From Methanoregula sp. UBA276 (lineage in GTDB: Archaea > Halobacteriota > Methanomicrobia > Methanomicrobiales > Methanospirillaceae): DNA of 5,543 nucleotides. The DNA is taken from contig DANA01000113.1 of NCBI GenBank assembly GCA_002508495.1, positions 1 to 5,543 on the forward strand, in the 5' to 3' direction. Shown here piece by piece: positions 1 through 5,543 of this stretch (position 1 is its first letter; each line of letters begins with the position of its first letter). The notes beneath the pieces were generated by a model. It saw only the letters and a program-made list of their open reading frames with translations. It did not search any database and was not told the DNA's origin. Position numbers and translations under genes: made by a program.

Positions 1-110
1 GATTACTATAATGTCGCCACACTAGAAGGGACGCCCCGGCAGCGGTTACGGCGATGCAATGGCAGATGGATACATCGTTTACTTTACCCATTGAAATAGA
101 GAAGAGCGAG

Positions 111-131
111 AAAAAGGAGATTTGGAAAAAA
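111..131 (-). terminator. Oligo-T terminator after the peptidase gene
   Basis: Directly after the TGA of the M42 gene (132-134) the minus strand runs through six T (126-131) and five T (111-115) within a long pyrimidine-rich tract that continues to about 97. No hairpin is apparent. This is the expected form of an archaeal terminator and marks the likely end of the hxlB-aminotransferase-peptidase transcript. Confidence 0.5.
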
Positions 132-1169
132 TCACAATGCCGGTTTTTTTGCGAGCGCTGCCTTGAGGAGACTGACCCCTGCCTCGACATCAGCGAGATC
201 GATAACCTCAACCGGGGAATGAATGTAGCGCGAGCAGATGCTGACGGTCGTGCTGGGAATACCACCCCGGGTCAGGTGGATTGCCGTGGCATCCGTAGTC
301 CCGCCACTGCCCACTTCAAGCTGGACCGGGATACTATTTGCATCGGCAGCTTCTTTCAGCCAGCTCACAACTTTCCGGTTTGCAATGAGACCACGTCCGC
401 TGCTGTCAACCACAGTTATAACCGGACCTTTTCCCATGGACACGGGCGCATCTTTGAGCTCGATGCCCGGGTGGTCACCGGGGATGGTGACATCCGTTGC
501 AATCGCGCAATCCGGATCAAGGGTATAGGCACTCGTGCGTGCGCCCTTAAGGCCTACCTCTTCCTGGACCGTAAATACCCCGTAAATCGTGAGCGGGGAT
601 TTAACTTCCTTTAAGGTCTTGATGAGCATGGCGACACCGGCACGGTTGTCAAACGCCTTGCCGGTGACCCGGGTGCTTGCAAGTCCGGCAAATTCACGGT
701 CCATGGTAACCGGGGTGCCCACATCAATACCGAGATACTCTACCTCTTCCCGGTTAACCGCCCCGACATCGATGAACATATCGTCAATTTTGACCCCTTT
801 CTTGCGTTCTTCGTCATTCATCATGTGCACGGGTTTGCCGCCAATAACTCCATGCACCGGCCCATGAGTCGAGTGCAGGATGACCCGCTGGGCAAAGAGT
901 ACGGGATCGTACCATCCCCCGAGGGCAACGAACCGGATGAAGCCCTTGTCATCAATATACTTGACCATGAGCCCGATCTCGTCCATATGGGCGGCAAGCA
1001 TGACTTTGAATTTGTTGCCCTTCTTGGTCGCGATCAGGTTTCCCATCGGGTCTTCATGAATTTCGTCCACATATCCTTTGAGCTCTTTTTTAACAATCGA
1101 AAAGACGCTTCCTTCACTGCCCGATACACCATGGGCATTGGATAATTTTCGTAAAAGTTCCTTTACCAT
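132..1169 (-). CDS. M42 family (TET-type) metallo-aminopeptidase
   Basis: A 345-aa protein, the usual length for M42 peptidases (TET aminopeptidases, also annotated as endoglucanase/FrvX/YsdC). The family forms large cytosolic, typically dodecameric, tetrahedral particles that remove N-terminal residues from short peptides, downstream of the proteasome. All expected active-site residues are visible: H61 in AHMDEIG, bridging D174 in KAFDNRAG, catalytic E203 and ligand E204 in VQEEVG, D226 in ATDVT, and H317 in RYIHSP. It should therefore be a two-metal, active enzyme. The stretch of about residues 67-163 between the first two ligands fits the inserted dimerisation (PDZ-like) domain. The ATG at 1167-1169 is preceded by GTGAT (1173-1177), matching the 3' half of the archaeal GGAGGTGAT site and overlapping the stop codon of the aminotransferase gene. 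The 4-base gap suggests translational coupling. It is last in a probable three-gene operon. The family is clear; substrate preference (acidic, basic or neutral N-terminus) cannot be read from sequence alone. Confidence 0.95.
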   Translation of the reverse strand: MVKELLRKLSNAHGVSGSEGSVFSIVKKELKGYVDEIHEDPMGNLIATKKGNKFKVMLAAHMDEIGLMVKYIDDKGFIRFVALGGWYDPVLFAQRVILHSTHGPVHGVIGGKPVHMMNDEERKKGVKIDDMFIDVGAVNREEVEYLGIDVGTPVTMDREFAGLASTRVTGKAFDNRAGVAMLIKTLKEVKSPLTIYGVFTVQEEVGLKGARTSAYTLDPDCAIATDVTIPGDHPGIELKDAPVSMGKGPVITVVDSSGRGLIANRKVVSWLKEAADANSIPVQLEVGSGGTTDATAIHLTRGGIPSTTVSICSRYIHSPVEVIDLADVEAGVSLLKAALAKKPAL

Positions 1170-1173
1170 ACTA

Positions 1174-2277
1174 TCACTTCACGATATTGCTGATACGTTC
1201 CAGTGCTTCAGTAATATTCTCGCGCGATGCCGCATAACTGATCCGCGTGTAATCCGGTGCATTCAGGCCAAATGCTGACCCCGGCACAACAATGATGCCG
1301 GCATCAATTATCTTCATGGTCAGATCATTTTTCATCGGGACAAATGCGTAGAATGCACCTTCGGGAAGGGGAAAATCAAACCCGAGATTTCTCAGACCAT
1401 TGCAGATGAGATCGCGCCGGGCTTCGTATTCATCCCGCATGACCTTCACGGTACTCTGATCCCCCTCGTATGCTGCAACACCGGCATACTGGGAGATGGA
1501 GGTAGCGCATGCCTGGCAGTACTGGTGGACTTTGAGGCACTGCCCGATAATCTCCGGTGACGCTGCAAGGTACCCGAGACGCCAGCCGGTCATCGCGTAG
1601 GTCTTGCTGGTGGCGTTGATGGTGATGACATTGTCACCAAATGTACCGGCACTGTAATGTTTCTTGCCGTAAATGAAGTGCTCGTAGACCTCATCGGAGA
1701 TTATTGTGACTCCTGTATCGGCAGCATACTCCACGAGTGCCTGTATGGATTCCCTGCTCTCCACGGCACCGGTCGGGTTACCGGGAGAATTCAGGACCAT
1801 GAGTTTTGCCCCGTTCATTAAATCCTTGGCTTTCTCGACATCGATATGGTGGGAGGATGTCAGGGGGACGCTGACCGGTCTTCCCCCGGCAATTGTTGCC
1901 AGTGCAGCGTATGAGACAAAACCGGGATCGGGACAGAGGACACGGTCGCCGGGACAGACCATCGCCTGCATGATGATATGCAGAGCCTCGCTTGCACCAG
2001 CCGTGACAATGACCTGGTCCGGGTGATACTTAAGCCCGTTCTCGACCCTGAACTTCCTGCTGATGGCTGCACGGAGTTCCGGAATACCATTATTCGTGGT
2101 ATAGCCGGTCCTGCCTTCCTGTATTGCCCGTATTGCAGCATCCTTGATATGCTGCGGGGTGTCAAAATCCGGCTGGCCAAGGCCAAGATTGATGGAGCCC
2201 GGGCCGGCAGCCTCGAATATCTTCCGGATGCCCGAGATCTCGATACCGGAAACCCGGTCTGAGAATTTTAATGTCAT
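1174..2277 (-). CDS. PLP-dependent class I/II aminotransferase (aspartate aminotransferase-like)
   Basis: A 367-aa fold-type I aminotransferase of the AspAT/AlaT/aromatic group (subgroup I-gamma by appearance). It transfers an amino group between an amino acid and a 2-oxo acid in the cytosol using pyridoxal phosphate. Family motifs appear in order: GLGQPDFDTP (32-41), the GYTTNNG substrate/cofactor segment with Y59, ASEA (95-98), NSPGNPTG (163-170) with N167 for the cofactor ring, SDEVYE with D195 and Y198, SKTYAMTGWRLGY with Schiff-base lysine K225 and phosphate-contacting R233, and R345 in TRISYAAS for the substrate alpha-carboxylate. Nothing is missing and the length is normal, slightly short at the N terminus. 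The ATG at 2275-2277 has a strong GGAGGA (2284-2289) six bases upstream. The gene starts 13 bases after the hexuloisomerase stop and ends 4 bases before the peptidase start, so it is very likely co-transcribed. Substrate is not certain: aspartate is the default guess, but alanine, aromatic amino acids or another amino donor are possible. Confidence 0.93.
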   Translation of the reverse strand: MTLKFSDRVSGIEISGIRKIFEAAGPGSINLGLGQPDFDTPQHIKDAAIRAIQEGRTGYTTNNGIPELRAAISRKFRVENGLKYHPDQVIVTAGASEALHIIMQAMVCPGDRVLCPDPGFVSYAALATIAGGRPVSVPLTSSHHIDVEKAKDLMNGAKLMVLNSPGNPTGAVESRESIQALVEYAADTGVTIISDEVYEHFIYGKKHYSAGTFGDNVITINATSKTYAMTGWRLGYLAASPEIIGQCLKVHQYCQACATSISQYAGVAAYEGDQSTVKVMRDEYEARRDLICNGLRNLGFDFPLPEGAFYAFVPMKNDLTMKIIDAGIIVVPGSAFGLNAPDYTRISYAASRENITEALERISNIVK

Positions 2278-2283
2278 TGGTTT

Positions 2284-2289
2284 TCCTCC
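2284..2289 (-). promoter_or_regulatory. Strong Shine-Dalgarno site of the aminotransferase gene
   Basis: GGAGGA on the minus strand, six bases before the ATG at 2275-2277 and directly after the TAA stop of the hexuloisomerase gene (2291-2293). It is the best ribosome site in the window and fixes the start of the aminotransferase. Its presence in a 13-base gap supports one polycistronic message with independent initiation. Confidence 0.75.
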
Positions 2290-2290
2290 A

Positions 2291-2905
2291 TTATTCGATG
2301 TTCGTGTGACGGTCTTTAAGTGCGCTTTCGTCTGTCCGGGTAATTTCCATCAGGCGGGAGATCACGGCATCGGCAAAGATCATGGAAGCTGTTTCAAAGA
2401 GGGTTCCGAGCGGAGCAAACGACTTGTGTTCTCCCAGCATCTGCCGGATCTCGAACTCAACGGCATCATCTTTTACCGCATCGCGGTGGTGCTCGATGAT
2501 GACAATGCATTCAGCGATCCGGCCGATACGTGAATCGGCTTTGGAGGTGATAAGGCAGATATGCGCTCCGATCTCATGGGCGGTTCCGGCAATATCCGCT
2601 ATGGTCTTGGTGTTACCGGAACCGGAAAACGCCACCATGAGGTCCCCTTTGGTCAGTGCCGGGGTGATGGTCTCACCAACAACATAGGCATGCAATCCGA
2701 GATGCATCAGGCGCATGGCAAATGCTTTTGCAACAAGGCCAGACCGCCCTGCCCCGATAACATAGATCCGTTTGGCTCCCAGGAGTTCCCGTATGAACTT
2801 CTGGATATTGTCATCCGATATCGAGTTGGCAATGGACTGGATCTTTGATGCCATCAGCCGCATCATATCCTGTACCCTGTGACTCTCCATGATTCCTTCT
2901 ACCAT
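2291..2905 (-). CDS. hxlB: 6-phospho-3-hexuloisomerase (SIS domain)
   Basis: A 204-aa single SIS-domain protein. The family (PHI/HxlB) interconverts D-arabino-hex-3-ulose 6-phosphate and fructose 6-phosphate. In methanogens, which generally lack a complete pentose phosphate pathway, this route runs backward with hexulose-phosphate synthase to supply ribulose 5-phosphate and release formaldehyde, which is captured by Fae. Visible signatures are GAGRSG (51-56) in the first sugar-phosphate loop, VGETITPAL (76-84), SGSGNT (94-99) and FAPLGTLFE (163-171) with E171. The VGET-TP and APLGTLFE stretches distinguish PHI from general SIS proteins. Start choice: the ATG at 2903-2905 has AGGTG (2911-2915) five bases upstream, matching the archaeal GGAGGTGAT site. 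An alternative ATG five codons later (2888-2890) has AAGGA close by and would give 199 aa. The C-terminal tail after about residue 188 is charged and probably disordered. First gene of the probable operon. No synthase or fae partner lies in this window. Confidence 0.9.
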   Translation of the reverse strand: MVEGIMESHRVQDMMRLMASKIQSIANSISDDNIQKFIRELLGAKRIYVIGAGRSGLVAKAFAMRLMHLGLHAYVVGETITPALTKGDLMVAFSGSGNTKTIADIAGTAHEIGAHICLITSKADSRIGRIAECIVIIEHHRDAVKDDAVEFEIRQMLGEHKSFAPLGTLFETASMIFADAVISRLMEITRTDESALKDRHTNIE

Positions 2906-2910
2906 TGATG

Positions 2911-2915
2911 CACCT
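2911..2915 (-). promoter_or_regulatory. Ribosome binding site deciding the hxlB start
   Basis: AGGTG on the minus strand, five bases upstream of the ATG at 2903-2905. It pairs with the CACCT core of the archaeal 16S 3' end and favours this start over the internal ATG at 2888-2890, whose AAGGA is only about three bases away. Confidence 0.5.
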
Positions 2916-2944
2916 GCAAACTAGATGAGAATATCGAAAGCCCG

Positions 2945-2954
2945 AAAAATAAAT
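2945..2954 (-). promoter_or_regulatory. Candidate archaeal TATA box for the hxlB operon
   Basis: The minus strand reads ATTTATTTTT in the only sizeable gap upstream of hxlB. Its centre lies about 45 bases before the chosen ATG. With the usual archaeal spacing of roughly 25 bases from TATA to transcription start, this predicts a leader near 20 nt that would still contain the AGGTG ribosome site. The preceding bases are G-rich and not a clean BRE. The T tract could also act as a terminator for the upstream ACT-MBL gene. Inferred from position and composition only. Confidence 0.4.
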
Positions 2955-3011
2955 CCCCAAGAATGTGTCCATTACGGCAATCAGCTTCCGGAAAGAGGGC
3001 ATGGGGTTTTT

Positions 3012-4565
3012 TTATTCCGGGATTATTGCGCTATAGCGCTCGATGGTCCCGGCAGGGATGAGTTGCGCTCCTTCGAGAACTGATACGGCGCCATGTCCAC
3101 AGCAGATGAGACACCGGCGCCCGGCGCCTGAAAGTTCCGTGTCGGTTTCCCGCGCAAGGTCAAGCAGACCTTTCCTCTCGTTCCTTGCATTCGCGCTGTC
3201 AACATTGACCGAGGTGACCAGGAACGCTGCAAGCGAACTGTAATCTGCCCGCTCCTTGGTGAGGCTCGAAAAATTGATGACGCTGTCCGCGGTGAAGAGG
3301 AGGCCATGGTTGCGCGAGTATAAAAAGACCTGCCCGTGGGTATGGCCGCCAAGGCCATCGAGGATTTCCAGTTCAACGTCCCCGATGGTGAATCTCCCGA
3401 TTATGGGGAACATGCCACGCATTGCCTTGCCGGGAGGATCAAAGGTGCGGATATCTGAAGGGGTATTGAACCGGGAGAAGAGGTTGATCATCCGGGTGTA
3501 GAATTCATCAAGGGATGCATGATCGCTCCGTGAACCGCAGGCACGGTTATTGGTCCTGAGAATATCAAGGGTTCCCTGGTGCAGGTAAACCGGGACCGAA
3601 AAGAACCCTGCCCCCCCACAATGATCTGCATCGGCATGGGTTACGATAATCCGGGAAAGAGCTGCCAAATCCCCGATTCCATAATTCACGAGCATTGTTA
3701 CGACTGCATCATGATAGATGCCGTAGCCGGTATCGATCATGATGGTCTCGCCAGGTGTGGTGAGAAGGAATATGCTCCCCCCGCAGGGTGGCTGAAAACA
3801 ATGGAGGGTTACCGTGGGTGTGATGGAGAACCGCTGGACGTCCGCGTAAAAGCCGGACCCGTTTGTCCGGTTCATGCTCCGGCCGGTCTCCAGCACACTC
3901 TCAAATGCCTGGTGGGGGTTGCATCCCCGGTCCATCAGTTCCTGCGCCATGTGATTGGTATCGGCAAGGAAGGAGAGGAGGAACTCTTCTTCAGAATCGC
4001 CAATGAGTTCCCGCACTGCCTGTGCAAAACGGACATAAAATACCGTGTCATCGAGGTGCTTTCCGGTCTTGTCGTATTCCAGGATCTCGAGCCGGTACCG
4101 GGATTTCAGCTGGTCGAGGAGTTCCTGCACAACAGTACTCTGCTCAAGGTTCAGGCTTACGGTAAGCCGGTGGGGATGGCGGCCTTTATCGTCAAAATCG
4201 ATGAATGCGATGTTCGCACCCGCTAAGGTAATAAAATCAAGAAATTCATGTAATGCCCCGGGCCGGTGTGGCATGTCGACGGTAAACTTGAGAAAATCCA
4301 GGGGTTTTAATGATGTCTGCAGGTACCCGATTGCTGCAAGGTCCCTTGTGATTGCAGCATATGCCTCCCCGGTTGCTGTCACTTCATAAAATACAGTTCC
4401 AGGGTCGATCCTGCGGTCAAACTGGATGCGGTTGATATTACCGTCATATTTTTTGATGATCTCCGCTGCCCGGTGAAGGGAGCCCGGAGTATCCGGCATA
4501 TGCGCGATGAAAGAAAATTTCCTCGTCTCGATCACGGGATCCTGCTCCAGTTGTGGAAATAGCAT
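3012..4565 (-). CDS. ACT-ACT-metallo-beta-lactamase fold fusion protein
   Basis: A 517-aa, apparently soluble multidomain protein. Residues about 15-88 and 90-165 each look like an ACT domain: each opens with a beta strand followed by a P-D/H-x-PG-x-L-H turn (MPDTPGSLH, MPHRPGALH), the place where ACT domains bind amino acids or similar small ligands. Residues about 170-240 form an acidic helical segment I cannot assign. Residues about 245-495 are an MBL-fold domain: CFQPPCGG (256-263), IDTGYG (277-282), THADADHCGG (309-318), GGHTHG (406-411), LFTAD with D427, and CGHG with H491. The core motif is H310-x-D312-x-D314-H315, so Asp replaces the usual second His; the other ligands are present. 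The protein may be a metal-dependent hydrolase or redox enzyme controlled by an amino acid, but the substrate is unknown. The ATG at 4563-4565 is the first usable start; the next Met (residue 23) would cut into ACT 1. No good Shine-Dalgarno is seen. Family level is secure, function is not. Confidence 0.85.
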   Translation of the reverse strand: MLFPQLEQDPVIETRKFSFIAHMPDTPGSLHRAAEIIKKYDGNINRIQFDRRIDPGTVFYEVTATGEAYAAITRDLAAIGYLQTSLKPLDFLKFTVDMPHRPGALHEFLDFITLAGANIAFIDFDDKGRHPHRLTVSLNLEQSTVVQELLDQLKSRYRLEILEYDKTGKHLDDTVFYVRFAQAVRELIGDSEEEFLLSFLADTNHMAQELMDRGCNPHQAFESVLETGRSMNRTNGSGFYADVQRFSITPTVTLHCFQPPCGGSIFLLTTPGETIMIDTGYGIYHDAVVTMLVNYGIGDLAALSRIIVTHADADHCGGAGFFSVPVYLHQGTLDILRTNNRACGSRSDHASLDEFYTRMINLFSRFNTPSDIRTFDPPGKAMRGMFPIIGRFTIGDVELEILDGLGGHTHGQVFLYSRNHGLLFTADSVINFSSLTKERADYSSLAAFLVTSVNVDSANARNERKGLLDLARETDTELSGAGRRCLICCGHGAVSVLEGAQLIPAGTIERYSAIIPE

Positions 4566-4572
4566 CCGTTGT

Positions 4573-4614
4573 AAAAAACGAAAAACCTTGTCCTGAATCC
4601 AGCAACGAGAAAAA
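4573..4614 (-). terminator. Oligo-T termination region after the PEGA gene
   Basis: On the minus strand the 66-base gap after the PEGA-gene stop holds three T runs: five at 4610-4614, five at 4581-4585 and six at 4573-4578. Archaeal termination relies mainly on such T tracts without a hairpin. The same gap must also hold any promoter of the ACT-MBL gene; CATATCTTTTTC (4609-4620) is a weak TATA-like candidate. If termination is incomplete, the two genes could be partly co-transcribed. Confidence 0.4.
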
Positions 4615-4631
4615 GATATGAATTGTCGGGA

Positions 4632-5543
4632 TCAGGAGACCTGCTGCCGTTGCAGGACTGAATACAGGACCGACGTTGCCAAAAGACTGCCGACAATTAC
4701 GAAAAACGATAGCGGCGCCGATGCAGGTGCCTTTGGGAGATCGCTCGTGATAGGGATATTTTCATCGGCTGTCACGAACACTCTTTCAGAGTATGTTAGG
4801 TACCCGGGAGCTTTAATTTCAACAAGGTGGTCGCCGGCAGGAACCGGATCAAGGACGAGGGGTGTCTGGCCGAGCATAATCGCGTCTAAAAATACCGTAG
4901 CCCCGAGGGGATTGGAGGTGACCCGGATCGACCCGTTCCCTGCCGGAACAGGGGTTGTGGGAATGGGCGTTGGTTCACGTAAGGTACCAGGTCCTGCACC
5001 AGCTGCCGGGTAGACCGGGGACGTGGGGATTGTTCCAGCCCCTTCAATTTTCAGGGACTGCCAGAATGTTGATTTGACTGCCGGACTTGACATCGTGATG
5101 GTATACGTACCCGGGGGGAGGTCGGGACGGAAGCCCTTGTTGAAATATCCCGTGGAACTGACAAGGGATTCTGCTGTGCTCTGTATGGTGCCTTTGGCAT
5201 CAGCGATGGTAAACCTGACACTGCCAATGCCGTTATCAGCAGTTCCCGCCAGTTGGACATAGCCACCGGTCATAATAGTATCCGGGATTACTTCAAAATG
5301 AAAATCCGGTTTCTGAAAGTAGACCGATGTTGTTGCCGATTGGTCCGGGTATGTTGTATCAGATACTCTGATGGTATACCGTCCTGACTGGAGGTTTTCG
5401 ATACCTTTGACCGTATCTGTATACCAGGCAAATTTCCATGAATTGCCGGTAATGCCCGGAACGATGCTTGCAGATCCTGCAGCACCCTCAAGATCGAACA
5501 GCGGGACACCTTCAGCAGGCAGGCCGGGACCTGACAGCTGGAT
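4632..5543 (-). CDS. PEGA-domain surface protein with C-terminal membrane anchor (5' part outside window)
   Basis: The reading frame is open from the right edge to the TGA at 4632-4634, so 304 codons (303 residues plus stop) are visible and the N terminus, presumably with a signal peptide, lies outside. An internal Met at 5271-5273 is not the true start, because the frame continues upstream with protein-like sequence (for example WKFAWYTDTVKG and SGRYTIRVSD). Two beta-rich segments resembling tandem immunoglobulin-like repeats come first; the second ends in PPGTYTITMSSP. Next is a Pro/Thr/Gly-rich linker (about 4935-5030) and a PEGA domain (about 4737-4934: GSIRVTSNPLGATVFLD, then VPAGDHLVEIKAPGY). 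A hydrophobic helix (about 4656-4715, PLSFFVIVGSLLATSVLYSV) and a short tail ending QRQQVS close the protein. PEGA domains are typical of archaeal and bacterial envelope proteins. The layout suggests an extracellular protein held by one C-terminal helix. Binding partner and function are unknown. The upstream part could belong to a DUF3821-type methanogen surface protein, but I cannot confirm that. Confidence 0.85.
   Translation of the reverse strand: MQLSGPGLPAEGVPLFDLEGAAGSASIVPGITGNSWKFAWYTDTVKGIENLQSGRYTIRVSDTTYPDQSATTSVYFQKPDFHFEVIPDTIMTGGYVQLAGTADNGIGSVRFTIADAKGTIQSTAESLVSSTGYFNKGFRPDLPPGTYTITMSSPAVKSTFWQSLKIEGAGTIPTSPVYPAAGAGPGTLREPTPIPTTPVPAGNGSIRVTSNPLGATVFLDAIMLGQTPLVLDPVPAGDHLVEIKAPGYLTYSERVFVTADENIPITSDLPKAPASAPLSFFVIVGSLLATSVLYSVLQRQQVS

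Noticed and set aside
1..91. Minus-strand frame starting at ATG 89-91 and open to the left edge, possible start of another gene
   Set aside because: Only about 30 codons are visible, a pyrimidine-rich tract rather than a ribosome site precedes it, and the residues suggest nothing. Nothing else was recognised in these bases.
54..614. Plus-strand open frame of 186 codons
   Set aside because: It lies mostly antisense to the well-supported M42 peptidase gene, has no recognisable domain, and an open antisense frame is expected from the codon bias here.
1860..2186. Minus-strand open frame of 108 codons in another frame
   Set aside because: Embedded within the aminotransferase gene, whose motifs are continuous in the real frame; composition is typical of a shifted reading.
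2986..2993. Perfect palindrome TTCCGGAA between the ACT-MBL gene and hxlB
   Set aside because: Eight bases is too short to claim an operator without a second copy or conservation, although it does lie upstream of the candidate TATA box.
2811..3002. Minus-strand open frame of 63 codons over the hxlB promoter region
   Set aside because: It overlaps the start of hxlB out of frame and spans the putative TATA box; no ribosome site or homology is recognisable.
3611..3617. Run of seven C (G on the coding strand) inside the ACT-MBL gene, possible phase-variable tract
   Set aside because: The frame is intact, the run encodes the conserved CGGAG segment after the metal motif, and seven is short for slippage switching.
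3579..4226. Plus-strand open frame of 215 codons
   Set aside because: Fully antisense to the ACT-MBL gene across its conserved metal motif; the translation shows no domain and no plausible ribosome site was seen.
4621..4698. Nine-base inverted repeat: AATTGTCGG at 4621-4629 and CCGACAATT at 4690-4698
   Set aside because: The 60-base loop lies mostly in coding sequence and a repeat of this size is expected by chance in a window of this length.

Overview
The window reads as a stretch of archaeal chromosome, most likely from a methanogen of the Methanomicrobiales (Methanoregula-like). This is inferred from the gene mix: an archaeal-type M42 (TET) aminopeptidase, a stand-alone 6-phospho-3-hexuloisomerase, a PEGA-domain surface protein with a C-terminal membrane anchor, short leaders with GGAGGTGAT-type ribosome sites, and oligo-T rather than hairpin terminators. 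Base composition is balanced to slightly GC-rich. The genus is a guess.

All five genes lie on the minus strand, so transcription runs from right to left. From the right edge: (1) the 3' part of a secreted or surface protein (4632-5543, open at the window edge) with beta-sandwich-like segments, a Pro/Thr-rich linker, a PEGA domain and a terminal membrane helix. (2) After 66 bases rich in oligo-T runs, a 517-aa fusion of two ACT domains, a helical middle segment and a metallo-beta-lactamase (MBL) fold domain (3012-4565). (3) A 106-base gap with a plausible TATA element. (4) A tight three-gene cluster: 6-phospho-3-hexuloisomerase (2291-2905), class I aminotransferase (1174-2277) and M42 aminopeptidase (132-1169). 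These are separated by only 13 and 4 bases and followed by an oligo-T terminator. The leftmost ~110 bases hold nothing I can assign.

The three-gene cluster is probably one transcript. The hexuloisomerase belongs to the ribulose monophosphate route that many archaea run in reverse to make pentoses. The aminotransferase and peptidase act on amino acids and peptides. A shared logic (linking carbon skeleton supply to nitrogen or peptide turnover) is possible but not shown by the sequence.

The least ordinary object is the ACT-ACT-MBL protein. Its metal motif is His-x-Asp-x-Asp-His instead of the usual His-x-His-x-Asp-His. The spacing of its later ligands resembles flavodiiron proteins, it carries several clustered cysteines, and it joins a ligand-sensing module to a hydrolase or redox fold. 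I see no CRISPR array, tRNA, rRNA, insertion sequence or other mobile element, and no obvious previously undescribed multi-gene system.
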